From contig QYPL01000021.1 in assembly GCA_007280515.1 (NCBI GenBank), positions 1 to 35,663 of the forward strand: a DNA stretch of 35,663 nt. Direction: 5' to 3'. The notes under the pieces are model-generated. The model made no database searches, had not been told where the DNA came from, and saw only the letters and a list, made by a program, of their open reading frames with translations. The stretch is from Sediminibacterium sp. GTDB lineage: Bacteria; Bacteroidota; Bacteroidia; Chitinophagales; Chitinophagaceae. Shown here one piece after another: positions 23,155 through 31,349 of this stretch (positions are counted from its first letter, which is position 1; each line of letters begins with the position of its first letter). The position numbers and the translations under genes were made by a program.

Positions 23155-24366
23155 ATGAAGCAGGCATTAGCAGGTTTAAAAGTGATTGATTTTTCACAAC
23201 TATTACAAGGCCCTTACGCCACACAAATGTTGGGCGACTTAGGAGCAGATGTTATTAAAATAGAAAGGTATGGTTCTGGCGATATTTATCGTGGCATGAC
23301 ATTTTTTAATAAATGGATAGCAGAAGATGAGTCGCCTTGTTTTATGGCATGGAATAGAAATAAAAGATCTATTGCCATTGACATGAAAAAAGAAGAAGGC
23401 AAAAAAATTATACTTCAATTAATTGAACAGGCCGATATAGTAGTGGAGAATTTTAGACCCGGCGTAATGGAAAGATTAGGTTATGGTTATGTAGCTTTAA
23501 AAAAAATAAATCCAAAAATTATTTATTGCTCTGCATCTGGTTGGGGTAATGATGGCCCTTATTTAAAAAGACCAGGCCAAGATTTACTAGTACAAAGTGT
23601 AAGTGGCGCGATTATGACTAGTGGAAAAAAATCGGATGGTCCGGTTGCATTAGGCACCGCACTATGTGATCAGGTAAACGCTTTTAATTGTGTGTACGCT
23701 ATTTTAGCGGCACTTTATTTTAGAGAGAAAACAGGAATAGGACAAGAAATACAAACTAATTTACTTTCTTCAGCTATTGCTTTTCAAATGCAAGACTATT
23801 TCACAATTCAAAATTTAGGTGTACAGTTTGAAAGACCAGAATCGGGTATTGGGCATCCGGGCAATCCTGCGCCTTTTGGTACTTATAAAACCAAAGATGG
23901 TTATTTAGCTATTGCCATGAACCCCTTTGATATACTGGTAGAAGCGCTAGGAGACCCTAGCTTATTAGTATATAATGATAAACAAGTTTTATTCGATAAA
24001 AGAGATGAAATTTATTACCGTATACAAGCAGTCACTATTACTAAAACTACTGAAGAGTGGCTTACTATTATGTTAGGTTATGACTTGTGGGTGGCGCAAG
24101 TAAATAATCAATCGGCGGTGGCTAACGACCCACAAGTAATACATAATAATACTTTTGTAAATATTCAACATCCTAAAGCGGGTAATTTAAAAGTGACCAA
24201 TATTCCATTTACCATGAGTGAAACGCCTGGAGCTATTACCAGACCTTCTCCCATGATTGGAGAACATGGCCCAGAAATTTTAAAAGAACTAGGTTATGAT
24301 GAAGCAGACATTGAAACTTTATTGAATGATAAAATTATTTCAGTAGAAAAACTGAAGACAAAATAG
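23155..24366 (+). CDS. Class III CoA transferase (CaiB/BaiF family)
   Basis: A 403-residue enzyme that moves CoA between carboxylic acids. Family features are VIDFSQLLQGPYATQMLGDLGADVIKIE at the N-terminus, NRNKRSIAIDMKKEEGK, ENFRPGVMERLG and the nucleophile motif GQDLLVQSVSG with Asp143. The C-terminal part contains GHPGNPAPFGTYKTKDGY and GEHGPEILKELGY. Its place among sugar transport, lactonase and sugar kinase genes is unusual. It implies that a carboxylic acid, possibly a sugar acid, is activated as a CoA ester. A 60-bp gap leads to the crotonase. Confidence 0.92.
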   Translation: MKQALAGLKVIDFSQLLQGPYATQMLGDLGADVIKIERYGSGDIYRGMTFFNKWIAEDESPCFMAWNRNKRSIAIDMKKEEGKKIILQLIEQADIVVENFRPGVMERLGYGYVALKKINPKIIYCSASGWGNDGPYLKRPGQDLLVQSVSGAIMTSGKKSDGPVALGTALCDQVNAFNCVYAILAALYFREKTGIGQEIQTNLLSSAIAFQMQDYFTIQNLGVQFERPESGIGHPGNPAPFGTYKTKDGYLAIAMNPFDILVEALGDPSLLVYNDKQVLFDKRDEIYYRIQAVTITKTTEEWLTIMLGYDLWVAQVNNQSAVANDPQVIHNNTFVNIQHPKAGNLKVTNIPFTMSETPGAITRPSPMIGEHGPEILKELGYDEADIETLLNDKIISVEKLKTK

Positions 24367-24426
24367 CTAAGACTAACTATATTAAAAACTAGTTACAAAG
24401 ATTAAATACATAAAGAAATTTAAACA

Positions 24427-25203
24427 ATGAAATACGAGCATATCATTTTAGAGATACATAATAAAATTGCTTGGATTAAGTTTAATAGGCCAGAACAATT
24501 AAACGCCATGAATACATTAATGATGGATGAAATCATTCATGCATTAGATTTTGTAAATAAGGCAGATAGTAAGGAAATAGGGGTGGTGGTAATAACCGGT
24601 GCTGGCAAGGCTTTCATGGCAGGTGCCGATATTAAAGAATATGCGCAGCAAACAGAGGCACAGTTTGACGCCTTTCAATTAAAGGGACATTCTTTATATG
24701 CAGGTATTGAGAATAATTCAAAGGTTGTCATAGCTGCTATTAATGGTTATGCCTTTGGTGGTGGCTTTGAAATTGCACTTGCCTGTGATTTGATAGTAGC
24801 GGCTGCTGGTATAAAGATGGGTCTTCCAGAAATTTTATTAAACCTAATTCCTGGTGGTGGAGGTAGTTTAAGACTCACTAAAAAAATTGGTATTAATTTA
24901 TCCAATGAAATTGTGATGACAGGCCGAACTATTCTTGCAGAAGAAATGAATGCACGCGGTGTTATAAATTATATTTATCCAAGAGAGAATTTTATAGAGA
25001 AGGTTACTGAATTTGCGCAAATATTTGCAGAGCAGTTACCCGATAGGCTTCAGGCTATTAAACAATTAACACAGGAAGCTGCTAATGGTATTACACCTGC
25101 TTTACAAGCAAAAGAAGCTGCAGCCCTTAGTAAGTTTTATAGATCCAAAGAAGGTCAAGAAAAAATACAAGCTTTTTACAATAAGAGTTTAGAAAAGAAA
25201 TAA
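24427..25203 (+). CDS. Enoyl-CoA hydratase/isomerase (crotonase family)
   Basis: A 258-residue crotonase-fold protein. The oxyanion-hole segments are AFMAGADIKEY (around 63-72) and NGYAFGGGFE. Both acidic residues of hydratases are present: Glu115 (GGGFE) and Glu135 (GLPEI), followed by LIPGGGGSLRL. It can hydrate, dehydrate or cleave CoA thioesters, and the exact reaction cannot be read from sequence. It follows the CoA transferase, so the two probably act in sequence on the same acyl group. No thiolase or acyl-CoA dehydrogenase accompanies them, which argues against ordinary beta-oxidation. Confidence 0.92.
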   Translation: MKYEHIILEIHNKIAWIKFNRPEQLNAMNTLMMDEIIHALDFVNKADSKEIGVVVITGAGKAFMAGADIKEYAQQTEAQFDAFQLKGHSLYAGIENNSKVVIAAINGYAFGGGFEIALACDLIVAAAGIKMGLPEILLNLIPGGGGSLRLTKKIGINLSNEIVMTGRTILAEEMNARGVINYIYPRENFIEKVTEFAQIFAEQLPDRLQAIKQLTQEAANGITPALQAKEAAALSKFYRSKEGQEKIQAFYNKSLEKK

Positions 25204-25213
25204 AGCAGTATTC

Positions 25214-26398
25214 ATGATTAAATTTAAAGGCATTACTTGGGATCACGCAAGAGGATATGATCCGCTGATAGCCGCCTCTGAGCTGTATTTCAAGCAAAAA
25301 GGTATTCAAGTAGAATGGCAGAAAAGATCACTTACTAATTTTGGTGATCAGTCTTTAGAAGAGCTTTCAAAACAATTTGATTTAATAATCATGGATCACC
25401 CCCATGTAGGTGTGGCGGAGGCGTCTAACTGTTTTTTGCCCTTAAATGATTTAGTGCCTGCAAATATTTTAAATGAAATTAAAAATACTTCTGCTGGCCC
25501 AAGTTTTGAATCTTATCATTATCATGGAAAACAATGGGCGCTACCCATTGATGCTGCTATGCAATGCGCTAGTTATAGAGCCGACTTAATGAGTAATGAA
25601 AGTTTACCTACTAGCTGGGAAGAAGTTTTTGCTTTAGCTAAAATCTTATCTTCAAAAAATTTATATATTGGTATGGCACTTTGCCCCACCGATTGTTTAT
25701 GTAGTTTTTTAAGCCTTACTGCACAGTTAGGGTCACCCATTAAAGAAAATAACAAAGTTCTAAATAGGGAAACGCTAAATAATGAACTATTAGTACAACC
25801 TTCAATAGGATTAAAGGCATTAAGCATGCTTCGTACAATGCGAGATGTATTTCATCCGAAGGCTTTAGACTGGAATCCGATTGCTTTATATGATTATATG
25901 GCTGATCAAAATGATATTGCTTATAGCCCGCTTGCTTTTTGTTATACTAATTATTCAAGAATAGGATTTAGAAAAAACATTTTAAAATACCATACAGCAC
26001 CTGAATTAATCAATGTAGTACTAGGAGGTGCTGGTATTGCTATAACAAGTTCTTGTTGCAATGTGCAAGAAGCTGCCTATTATGCTGCATGGATATGTAG
26101 TGACGTTGTACAATCCACTATTTATGTAAATGCCCAAGGACAACCCGGCAATAAAATGGCCTGGGAAAATAAGCAGGCAAATGTTATTACAAATAATTTT
26201 TTTACAAACACAATGCCTAGTTTAACCAATGCCTATCTAAGGCCTAGATATCAAGGCTGGCCTAGGTTTCAAACCTTTCTAGGTGAAACTATTCATGCTT
26301 ATTTAGTGAATGATACAGACCCTGCATTAGTATTAGAAAAATTACAAGCAGCTTATGCGGATTCTTATTTAATAGAGAAAAATAAAGAGAATAAATAA
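25214..26398 (+). CDS. Solute-binding-protein homologue (family 1 fold) lacking a signal peptide
   Basis: A 394-residue protein resembling sugar-binding proteins of ABC importers. Segments include FDLIIMDHPHVGVAEA, LPLNDLVP, WALPIDAAMQCASYR, LPTSWEEVFALAK and the late GGAGIAITSS hinge region. It begins MIKFKGITWDHARGYDPL with no hydrophobic signal or lipobox, and no ABC permease or ATPase is nearby. It therefore probably stays in the cytoplasm. From memory, proteins starting with this [IL]-T-W-[DN]-H-x-R-G pattern occur beside CaiB-type transferases and crotonases in other phyla. It may bind or act on a sugar-derived CoA ester, which is inference. Confidence 0.8.
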   Translation: MIKFKGITWDHARGYDPLIAASELYFKQKGIQVEWQKRSLTNFGDQSLEELSKQFDLIIMDHPHVGVAEASNCFLPLNDLVPANILNEIKNTSAGPSFESYHYHGKQWALPIDAAMQCASYRADLMSNESLPTSWEEVFALAKILSSKNLYIGMALCPTDCLCSFLSLTAQLGSPIKENNKVLNRETLNNELLVQPSIGLKALSMLRTMRDVFHPKALDWNPIALYDYMADQNDIAYSPLAFCYTNYSRIGFRKNILKYHTAPELINVVLGGAGIAITSSCCNVQEAAYYAAWICSDVVQSTIYVNAQGQPGNKMAWENKQANVITNNFFTNTMPSLTNAYLRPRYQGWPRFQTFLGETIHAYLVNDTDPALVLEKLQAAYADSYLIEKNKENK

Positions 26399-26439
26399 CA
26401 TAACTATTACTACTAATTATAATACTACTAAGTCAAACT

Positions 26440-27669
26440 ATGAATAGCTCAATTCAAACACATATCTTATATGTCGGCTCTTATACTGAAATAGTAGCAG
26501 GTGATTTTGGTGGCCATGGAGAGGGTATATCTTGTTTTGAATTTGATGCAAGTACAGGTGAATTGAAATTATTAAATAATCAATTTCAGGTAAACCCAAG
26601 TTATTTATCTATTGCTAGTATATTGCATAGTAGTAACATGGAACCAGAAAATAAATCATCTACCTATTTATTTGCAGTTTCAGAAATTCTTGCTTCTAAA
26701 AAGCCAGTAATACATAGTTATACTATTAATGATAATTATTCGCTTAGCTTAATAAATACGCAAACTATAGAAGGTGGCTGTCCCTGTCATATACATTATT
26801 TTAAAAATGCAGAAGGCCAAAGCTTTACTGCAAGCGCTTGTTATGAAACCGGTAATTTGGTTATACATAATGTTGATAATATTCATCATGAAAATAATAA
26901 TACTATAAGTAATTCAAATATTCATGAACCGCTTAATATATACCATAAAGGAAATAGCCAACATCCAAGTAGACAAACTTCTGCCCATACACATTGTGCT
27001 TATTTTGATATTCAATCCAACAAATTATTAGTCTGCGATTTAGGATTGGATCAAGTTAAAGTGTATAGTGTTCAAAAAAATAATAGCATAGATAATAAAA
27101 CTGCAAATAATATTGAATTTGAGGTTGTGGAGGAGCAAATAATACTACTACCTGCTGGATCTGGGCCGCGTCATCTATGTTTTGATGATAACTATTCTTA
27201 TGGTTTTATTATCAATGAACTTACAGGGGCGATTACTATTATCAAACATAGTGCTGAAAAAAAGGAGTATGAAATAAAAGGAAATTTCGACGCGAGTGGG
27301 CAATTAAGCGATTCATTAAAAGAGTCAGTGAACACTTCTACAAGTATAGATACAGACCTTGGCGGCGCCGCTATCCGTGTTTCTGCAGACGGAAGATTCG
27401 TTTATACTTCCATGAGATCTGATAATACTATTCGTTTATTTGCGTTTGACCCCATTGCTGAAAGCCTAAGCTTTATTGCTTCTTATCCAACTGAGGGCCG
27501 CACACCCAGGGATTTTACTTTAGATGCCTCTGGTAAATGGCTATTAGTTGCTCATCAAGATTCAGATACAATAACCATATTTAACGTAAATTCATATAAC
27601 GGAATACTTAGCTATCATAAAACAGTAGAAAACATAGAATCGCCTGTATGTTTAGCTTGGCTACCATAG
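26440..27669 (+). CDS. Seven-bladed beta-propeller lactonase (6-phosphogluconolactonase-type, PF10282-like)
   Basis: A 409-residue propeller of the lactonase family. Features are the opening LYVGSYTE, the GEGISCFEFDASTGELKLL blade, the central HTHCAYFDIQSNKLLVCDLGLDQVKVYSV, GPRHLCFDDN and the closing blades with YTSMRSDNTIRLFAFD and GRTPRDFTLDASGKWLLVAHQDSDTI. It probably opens a sugar lactone to the acid. No signal peptide is seen, so it is cytoplasmic. Compared with typical members (about 330-370 residues) it has Asn/Ser-rich insertions around 160-175 and 285-305. It fits with the SDR as the next step of an oxidative sugar route. Confidence 0.88.
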   Translation: MNSSIQTHILYVGSYTEIVAGDFGGHGEGISCFEFDASTGELKLLNNQFQVNPSYLSIASILHSSNMEPENKSSTYLFAVSEILASKKPVIHSYTINDNYSLSLINTQTIEGGCPCHIHYFKNAEGQSFTASACYETGNLVIHNVDNIHHENNNTISNSNIHEPLNIYHKGNSQHPSRQTSAHTHCAYFDIQSNKLLVCDLGLDQVKVYSVQKNNSIDNKTANNIEFEVVEEQIILLPAGSGPRHLCFDDNYSYGFIINELTGAITIIKHSAEKKEYEIKGNFDASGQLSDSLKESVNTSTSIDTDLGGAAIRVSADGRFVYTSMRSDNTIRLFAFDPIAESLSFIASYPTEGRTPRDFTLDASGKWLLVAHQDSDTITIFNVNSYNGILSYHKTVENIESPVCLAWLP

Positions 27670-27683
27670 TAAAATGATAATAA

Positions 27684-28727
27684 ATGCAAATTAAAAGATC
27701 AAATCAAGACTGTACTATTAGCGACGACTGGGCCTTAAAAGGCATGAAAGTAGTATATTTAGAAAATGCTTTTTTACGCATTGGTATTTTAGCCGACCGC
27801 GGTTCAGATATTTTTGAATTCAAATACAAGCCCTTAGACCTGGATTTTTTATTAAGATTAGATAAGGGTATTCAAAACCCTGCACAGGTATTTTCACAAA
27901 TGCGCGATACGCCTAACCAGTCCGAGGATTATTATTATGGTGGATGGCAGGAAATACTTCCTAATAGCCCTTCATTTAATTATAGAGGCGCTTCTTTAGG
28001 TTTACACGGAGAGGTTTCACTCATTCCTTGGAAATATGCAATAGTAAAAGATACTGCAGAGGAAGTAGCTGTAAAATTTTGGACAAGACCTTTAAGAATG
28101 CCTTTATTAATTGAAAAGACATTGAGCCTTCAAAAAAATAGTAGTCAATTAATAATTACAGAGCAACTCACTAATGAAAGCGCAACGCATCTAGATATTA
28201 TGTGGGGACACCATATTGCAGTTGGTCTTCCATTTTTAAACGAAGGCGCAAAAATTGAAACCAATGCGAAAACTATGGAAGTACATGATGATATTCTTGA
28301 GCCAAGAAGGTTTAAAGCTGGTAAAACGTATAACTGGCCTCAAGCTGAAGACCCTACCGGCAAAGCATTTGATGCATCTGTAATTCCTAATACTGATGCA
28401 CCAGCCTATCGTGATCTTTCTTTTCTAAGTAATTTCGAAACAGCTAATAATAAAGCATATTATACTATTACAAATCCTGAACAAAAAATTGGTTTTAGTG
28501 TAAGTTGGGATGCAGAAATATTTAAATGTTTATGGTTATGGCAGGAAAGAAACGCTAGCCAAGATTTTCCTTGGTGGGGCAAATGTTATACCGTGGCATT
28601 AGAACCTTGGACTTCTAAATACACCAATGAGCCGGATAAGGCTATACAAAAAGGGGAATGGTTAAGCATTAAAGCGGGCGAAGTCATTAGCACAAGCCTT
28701 TCGGCTGGTGCAATTGAATCAAAATAA
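27684..28727 (+). CDS. DUF4432 aldose-1-epimerase-like protein
   Basis: A 347-residue protein of the galactose mutarotase-like fold. Visible features are FLRIGILADRGSDIFEFKYKP, the GGWQEILPN segment, the GLHGEVSLIPW strand with the His seen in mutarotases, the internal IMWGHHIAVGLPFL and the closing CYTVALEPWTS with the conserved Glu. It is likely to interconvert anomers of the pathway sugar or to bind a carbohydrate ligand. No signal peptide is present. It starts 14 bp after the lactonase gene and ends 9 bp before the second permease gene. Confidence 0.85.
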   Translation: MQIKRSNQDCTISDDWALKGMKVVYLENAFLRIGILADRGSDIFEFKYKPLDLDFLLRLDKGIQNPAQVFSQMRDTPNQSEDYYYGGWQEILPNSPSFNYRGASLGLHGEVSLIPWKYAIVKDTAEEVAVKFWTRPLRMPLLIEKTLSLQKNSSQLIITEQLTNESATHLDIMWGHHIAVGLPFLNEGAKIETNAKTMEVHDDILEPRRFKAGKTYNWPQAEDPTGKAFDASVIPNTDAPAYRDLSFLSNFETANNKAYYTITNPEQKIGFSVSWDAEIFKCLWLWQERNASQDFPWWGKCYTVALEPWTSKYTNEPDKAIQKGEWLSIKAGEVISTSLSAGAIESK

Positions 28728-28736
28728 ATATAATTT

Positions 28737-29999
28737 ATGAAAAGAAGCCCCTATATCGTTTTACTTATTCTACTAACATTCTTTGTTATTTCTTTTTTGA
28801 CCAATATAATGGGGCCCTTGATTCCCGACTTAATCAAAGGCTTTAGCTTAAGTTTAACCTTGGTGGCCTTATTGCCCTTTGCTTTTTTTATTGCTTATGG
28901 TGTAATGTCTATTCCTTCTGGAATGATGATAGAAAAGTACAAAGAAAAAAAAGTAATGATAACGGCTTTTGCAGTGGCTTTTGTAGGTTCCCTTATTTTA
29001 GCCTTATTCCCTAATTATTTATCGGCAGTAGGTTCTTTGTTTTTAATTGGATGTGGGATGGCTATGCTACAAGTAGTGATAAACCCTTTACTACGCACTT
29101 CAGGAGGAGAAGAAAATTTTGCATTTTATTCCGTACTTGCTCAACTTATATTTGGTTTTGCTTCATTTGTAAGCCCACTAGTGTATTCTAAATTAGCCTT
29201 TGCAATGGGCCATGATACTAAAGCAAACTCTTTGCTTACTTATTTATATACATTAGTACCTCCTCAACTACCTTGGATTTCACTTTACTTTTTATTTGTA
29301 GTCATTTGTTTTTTCATGATAGTAATAATTACTGTATCTAAATTTCCAGCGGTTGAATTAAAGCAAGATGAAAAGGCAGGGGCACTCGCTACACATATAA
29401 TACTGTTTAAGAATAAACAAGTAGTTTTATATTTTATTGCAATGATTTGTTATGTGGGTTCTGAACAAGGTGTTGCGAATTGGATTTCACAATTTCTTTT
29501 GAGCTACCACGGGTTGGATCCTCAAAAAATTGGCGCTGAAACCGTTGCTTATTTTTGGGGTTTGATGACAGCGGGTGGTGTGCTAGGTTTACTACTATTA
29601 AAAATTATGGATAGCCGTATTGTACTTATAACATTTACGGGACTTGCAATTATAAGTTTAGCAATTGCATTATTTGGAACTTCTTCCATGGCTTTAATAG
29701 CCTTCCCCATGGTAGGATTTTTTGCATCGGTTCTATATCCCATTATATTTTCTTTGGCCTTAAACTCTGTAAGTGAACACCATGGCTCTTTTTCGGGCAT
29801 CATGGTAACAGGAATTATTGGAGGCGCTATTGTGCCTTTAATAATAGGCTGGCTTGGAGATAACTATGGTTTACGATTAGGTATGTGCTTTTTATTTCTA
29901 ACACTTGGCTTTATATTTAGTATTGGATTTTGGGCAAAGCCTATCATTACCAATAAGACCATTTCATTATTTAAAAAGAAAGAAAGTAGTATTGCATAA
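28737..29999 (+). CDS. MFS transporter, FucP/sugar-type
   Basis: A 420-residue membrane protein with about twelve helices. The start (LLILLTFFVISFLTNIMGPLIPDLIKGF) and the loop MMIEKYKEKKVMI are MFS-like, and the fold outline resembles fucose/glucose permeases common in Bacteroidota. The second half contains GSEQGVANWISQFL, similar to the conserved helix 7 region of that group. A second permease in the same operon could export an intermediate or import a related substrate. The ROK kinase gene begins 8 bp downstream. Confidence 0.88.
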   Translation: MKRSPYIVLLILLTFFVISFLTNIMGPLIPDLIKGFSLSLTLVALLPFAFFIAYGVMSIPSGMMIEKYKEKKVMITAFAVAFVGSLILALFPNYLSAVGSLFLIGCGMAMLQVVINPLLRTSGGEENFAFYSVLAQLIFGFASFVSPLVYSKLAFAMGHDTKANSLLTYLYTLVPPQLPWISLYFLFVVICFFMIVIITVSKFPAVELKQDEKAGALATHIILFKNKQVVLYFIAMICYVGSEQGVANWISQFLLSYHGLDPQKIGAETVAYFWGLMTAGGVLGLLLLKIMDSRIVLITFTGLAIISLAIALFGTSSMALIAFPMVGFFASVLYPIIFSLALNSVSEHHGSFSGIMVTGIIGGAIVPLIIGWLGDNYGLRLGMCFLFLTLGFIFSIGFWAKPIITNKTISLFKKKESSIA

Positions 30000-30007
30000 T
30001 AAATTTT

Positions 30008-30856
30008 ATGAGTGAAAAAAAAGTGATAGGAATTGATTTAGGAGCTACCAATATTCGTGCTGGTTTAGTGCATGAGGGTAGTATACATAATATTCAAAGC
30101 AAACGCATTAAAAGTGAAGGCAGAGTTGAAGAGGTGTTAGCCGATTTTTATTTAGTAATAGATGCACTATTAGATAAAGAAGTGGTAGCTATTGGTATTG
30201 GTGTTCCAAGTGTGGTTGACTTAGCAAAAGGCATTGTATATGATGTACAACATATTCCTTCATGGAAAGAAGTGCCTTTAAAAGAAATTTTAGAAAAAAA
30301 ATATAAGCTTCCAGTTTATGTAAACAACGATGCCAACTGTTTTGCCTTGGGTGAATTTCATTTTGGAAAGGGTAGGGGTAAATCAGATATGATTGGGCTT
30401 TCTATTGGAACAGGTTTAGGTGGTGGAGCCATAGTTAATAAGCATTTGTTCGCTGGCTCAAATTGTGGGGCGGGTGAGTTTGGTATGGTAGACTACTTAG
30501 ACCACAACTATGAATACTATGCAAGTGGCCAATATTTTTCTCATATATATAATTTAAAGGGGGAAGAAGTATTTGAACGTGCTAAAGCTGGAGATAAGCA
30601 AGCCCAACAGTATTATGCAGAAATGGGTACGCATTTAGGCAATGCGATTAAAACAATTATGTATACTTATGATGCTTCCTTTATTGTACTTGGAGGATCG
30701 GTAAGACATGCCTATGCTTATTTTGAAAAAAATATGTTGGCACGCATAAATACTTTTGCCTATGGGCATTCCATTACTAATTTGAAAATTGAATTATCCG
30801 AATTAGAGAATGCAGGCATTTTAGGTGCCGCTGGTTTATACTATGATCAGTTATAA
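30008..30856 (+). CDS. ROK-family sugar kinase lacking the zinc-binding motif
   Basis: A 282-residue kinase of the ROK family, probably a glucokinase-like enzyme that phosphorylates an incoming hexose with ATP. The phosphate loop is IGIDLGATN (7-15), the catalytic Asp108 lies in NNDANCFALGE, and GTGLGGG and GAGEFG follow. Normal ROK proteins then have a His (GHM) and a CxCGxxGCxE zinc motif. Here His is replaced by Met160, and the following segment YLDHNYEYYASGQYF has no cysteines. It lacks a helix-turn-helix, so it is a kinase rather than a repressor. Last gene of the operon. Confidence 0.88.
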   Translation: MSEKKVIGIDLGATNIRAGLVHEGSIHNIQSKRIKSEGRVEEVLADFYLVIDALLDKEVVAIGIGVPSVVDLAKGIVYDVQHIPSWKEVPLKEILEKKYKLPVYVNNDANCFALGEFHFGKGRGKSDMIGLSIGTGLGGGAIVNKHLFAGSNCGAGEFGMVDYLDHNYEYYASGQYFSHIYNLKGEEVFERAKAGDKQAQQYYAEMGTHLGNAIKTIMYTYDASFIVLGGSVRHAYAYFEKNMLARINTFAYGHSITNLKIELSELENAGILGAAGLYYDQL

Positions 30857-30877
30857 TAGTTTTATTTTATATTTTAA

Positions 30878-30923
30878 ATAAGCATAAGTTAGACTAAGTA
30901 TTCCCAGTCCAACTTATGCTTAT
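30878..30923. terminator. Long hairpin between convergent genes
   Basis: ATAAGCATAAGTT (30878-30890) pairs with AACTTATGCTTAT (30911-30923). One A-C mismatch and GACT/AGTC (30892-30895 with 30906-30909) extend the stem to 17 pairs around a 10-nt loop. It lies between the ROK gene and the convergent gene at 30938-31342. T-runs are poor on both sides, so it may block read-through or protect 3' ends. Confidence 0.55.
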
Positions 30924-30937
30924 AAATATCTTCAATA

Positions 30938-31342
30938 TTATCTACTAAATGGCTTATTCCAATTTAGATGCATTATTACATCTCGCATACTCCATAAATA
31001 TATAAATGGTGCTAATGCTAAAATGATTACAAATAGATAGCCTAAATACCTCATCAAATAAAAAGGGTCTTTAGATTTTCTCTGCTCAATAAAGTTTGAA
31101 GAAAAAAAGCGAAAAGGCTCCTTAGGTATTTTTACCACCTGAGCATTTTGAACGAGCATAAATAGGATTAAGCACGAAATGTTTAAAAATATTGAAAGAA
31201 ATGATAAGAAAAATTCATAGCCATTTTCTAATTTTTGTTTTGTTAGCAAATTAATAACACTAGAAAATATCACTGTTAATGTTAATAAAAACGAAACCTT
31301 CTTTTTATCTATTGTTTTTAATTGTAATTGTATTTTTTTCAT
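30938..31342 (-). CDS. Small membrane protein, unknown function
   Basis: With the start placed at 31342 (MKKIQLQLKTIDKKK), the product has 134 residues and three membrane segments (about 17-35, 44-68 and 97-115). A longer frame opens at 31396, but its start would overlap the upstream lipoprotein gene by 47 bp, so the ATG eight bases after that gene's stop is preferred. I do not recognise the family. It directly follows the glycine-zipper lipoprotein gene on the same strand, and a partner or immunity-like role is possible but unsupported. Confidence 0.55.
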   Translation of the reverse strand: MKKIQLQLKTIDKKKVSFLLTLTVIFSSVINLLTKQKLENGYEFFLSFLSIFLNISCLILFMLVQNAQVVKIPKEPFRFFSSNFIEQRKSKDPFYLMRYLGYLFVIILALAPFIYLWSMRDVIMHLNWNKPFSR

Positions 31343-31349
31343 ATAAATT

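Noticed and set aside
24427..25203. Fatty acid beta-oxidation gene
   Set aside because: No acyl-CoA dehydrogenase, hydroxyacyl-CoA dehydrogenase fusion, thiolase or ligase is present, and the neighbours are sugar genes.
20957..30856. Sulfo-Entner-Doudoroff or classical Entner-Doudoroff operon
   Set aside because: SDR, lactonase, mutarotase and sugar kinase fit in part, but there is no dehydratase or aldolase, and the CoA transferase and crotonase are unexplained.
30008..30856. ROK-type transcriptional repressor
   Set aside because: The protein lacks an N-terminal helix-turn-helix and begins directly with the kinase phosphate loop.
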